A DNA stretch of 42,272 bases from Clostridia bacterium (GTDB lineage: Bacteria; Bacillota; Clostridia; Peptostreptococcales; Anaerovoracaceae): contig CAAEEA010000029.1 in NCBI GenBank assembly GCA_900754795.1, positions 1 through 42,272 on the forward strand, in the 5' to 3' direction. Under the pieces are notes generated by a model. It did no database searches, was not told the origin of the DNA, and saw nothing but the letters and a program-made list of their open reading frames with translations. Shown one piece after another: positions 41,876-42,272 of the stretch. The translations under genes and the position numbers were made by a program. Position 1 is the first letter of the stretch, and every line of letters begins with the position of its first letter.

Positions 41876-42272
41876 ATGGTTGTTTTAGAAGCAATTGCTG
41901 CGTTCGGTAACTGGTTCTGGGGATTACCTATCCTGTTCCTGATCGTAGGCGGCGGTATCTACATTACGATCCGCCTGGGATTTGTACAGTTCAGAAAGTT
42001 TGGATACATATGCTCACAGACTTTCGGCAAGATGTTTTCTAAGGCCGGAGAAGGCGAAGTTTCACCGTTCTCCGCGGCGTGCTCAGCGCTGGCTTCCTCT
42101 ATCGGAGCTTCCAACATCGTAGGAGTGCCTACCGCTATCGTTATGGGAGGTCCGGGAGCTGTATTCTGGATCTGGCTCATCGCCCTCGTAGGCTGCGCCA
42201 CCAAATACACCGAGATAGCTCTTGCTATCAAATACAGAGAAAAGAACGCTGACGGCGAATGGGTAGGAGGAC
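41876..42272 (+). CDS. AGCS-family sodium:amino-acid symporter, N-terminal part
   Basis: The frame runs to the window end, giving 132 residues of a protein normally of about 450-500. It begins MVVLEAIAAFGNWFWGLP and shows GGGIYITIRLGFVQFRKF and SSIGASNIVGVPTAIVMGGPGAVFWIW, signatures of alanine/glycine:cation symporters (AgcS/DagA). It imports alanine, glycine or a related amino acid with Na+. AAAGGA lies 8 nt upstream. It has its own repeat-bearing promoter after the peptidase cluster. Confidence 0.9.
   Translation, partial: MVVLEAIAAFGNWFWGLPILFLIVGGGIYITIRLGFVQFRKFGYICSQTFGKMFSKAGEGEVSPFSAACSALASSIGASNIVGVPTAIVMGGPGAVFWIWLIALVGCATKYTEIALAIKYREKNADGEWVGG

Noticed and set aside
41468..42231. 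Minus-strand frames over the symporter start
   Set aside because: They are antisense to the end of a clear M20 gene and to a clear AGCS N-terminus.

Overview
The window looks like chromosomal sequence from a low-to-mid GC Gram-positive anaerobe of the class Clostridia, probably an amino-acid fermenter of the Anaerovoracaceae/Family XIII type. That placement is an inference from gene content and gene order: a short-form HisG with HisZ, the ylxM-ffh-rpsP-khpA-rimM-trmD block, yggS-sepF-yggT-divIVA, an RqcH/NFACT protein, and several RocB-type M20 peptidases. Nearly all genes carry strong AGGAGG-like ribosome binding sites. I saw no rRNA, tRNA, CRISPR array, insertion sequence or prophage gene.

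Layout. 1-3.1 kb holds the tail of a wall-anchored surface protein, an MBL-fold hydrolase, an uncharacterised membrane protein, a small basic protein that may carry a frameshift, and a hotdog thioesterase. 3.1-11.3 kb (minus strand) holds a flavin reductase-like protein behind a nine-gene histidine operon, hisZ-G-D-C-B-H-A-F-IE, with mostly 1-14 nt overlaps. 11.3-11.9 kb is a repeat-bearing intergenic region, followed by a LysP-like amino-acid permease. 13.5-17.2 kb is the signal-recognition/ribosome/tRNA-methylation operon. 17.2-22.5 kb is a cell-envelope and division block: HlyD-like protein, yggS, sepF, yggT, divIVA, lspA, an RluD-type synthase, and a second flavin reductase-like protein with a very basic tail. 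22.5-26.5 kb holds a tiny zinc-ribbon protein, rqcH, yicC, gmk and rpoZ. 26.5-27.0 kb is a second repeat-bearing intergenic region with a possible 31-residue ORF. 27.0-32.6 kb is a mixed set: standalone LytTR regulator, EamA transporter, PNPOx-like protein, homoserine-dehydrogenase-like enzyme, small acidic protein, GNAT and a two-gene ABC exporter.

32.7-42.3 kb is the most distinctive part. Three RocB-family M20 metallopeptidases, a fourth M20 enzyme of ArgE/DapE type and a YtcJ-like amidohydrolase surround an SARP/BTAD-type regulator, and an AGCS sodium:amino-acid symporter follows (cut by the window end). This looks like a dedicated uptake and hydrolysis pathway for peptide- or amide-linked amino acids. 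The symporter promoter lacks a good -35 and instead carries a near-perfect direct repeat with a 31-nt period, the kind of site an SARP-like activator would use.

Other points worth attention are RNA structures at start codons: rimM has its Shine-Dalgarno in a hairpin loop, and lspA has a hairpin between its Shine-Dalgarno and its AUG. A perfect 16-bp palindrome sits inside the promoter of the first flavoprotein, and two long intergenic regions contain repeated inverted motifs.
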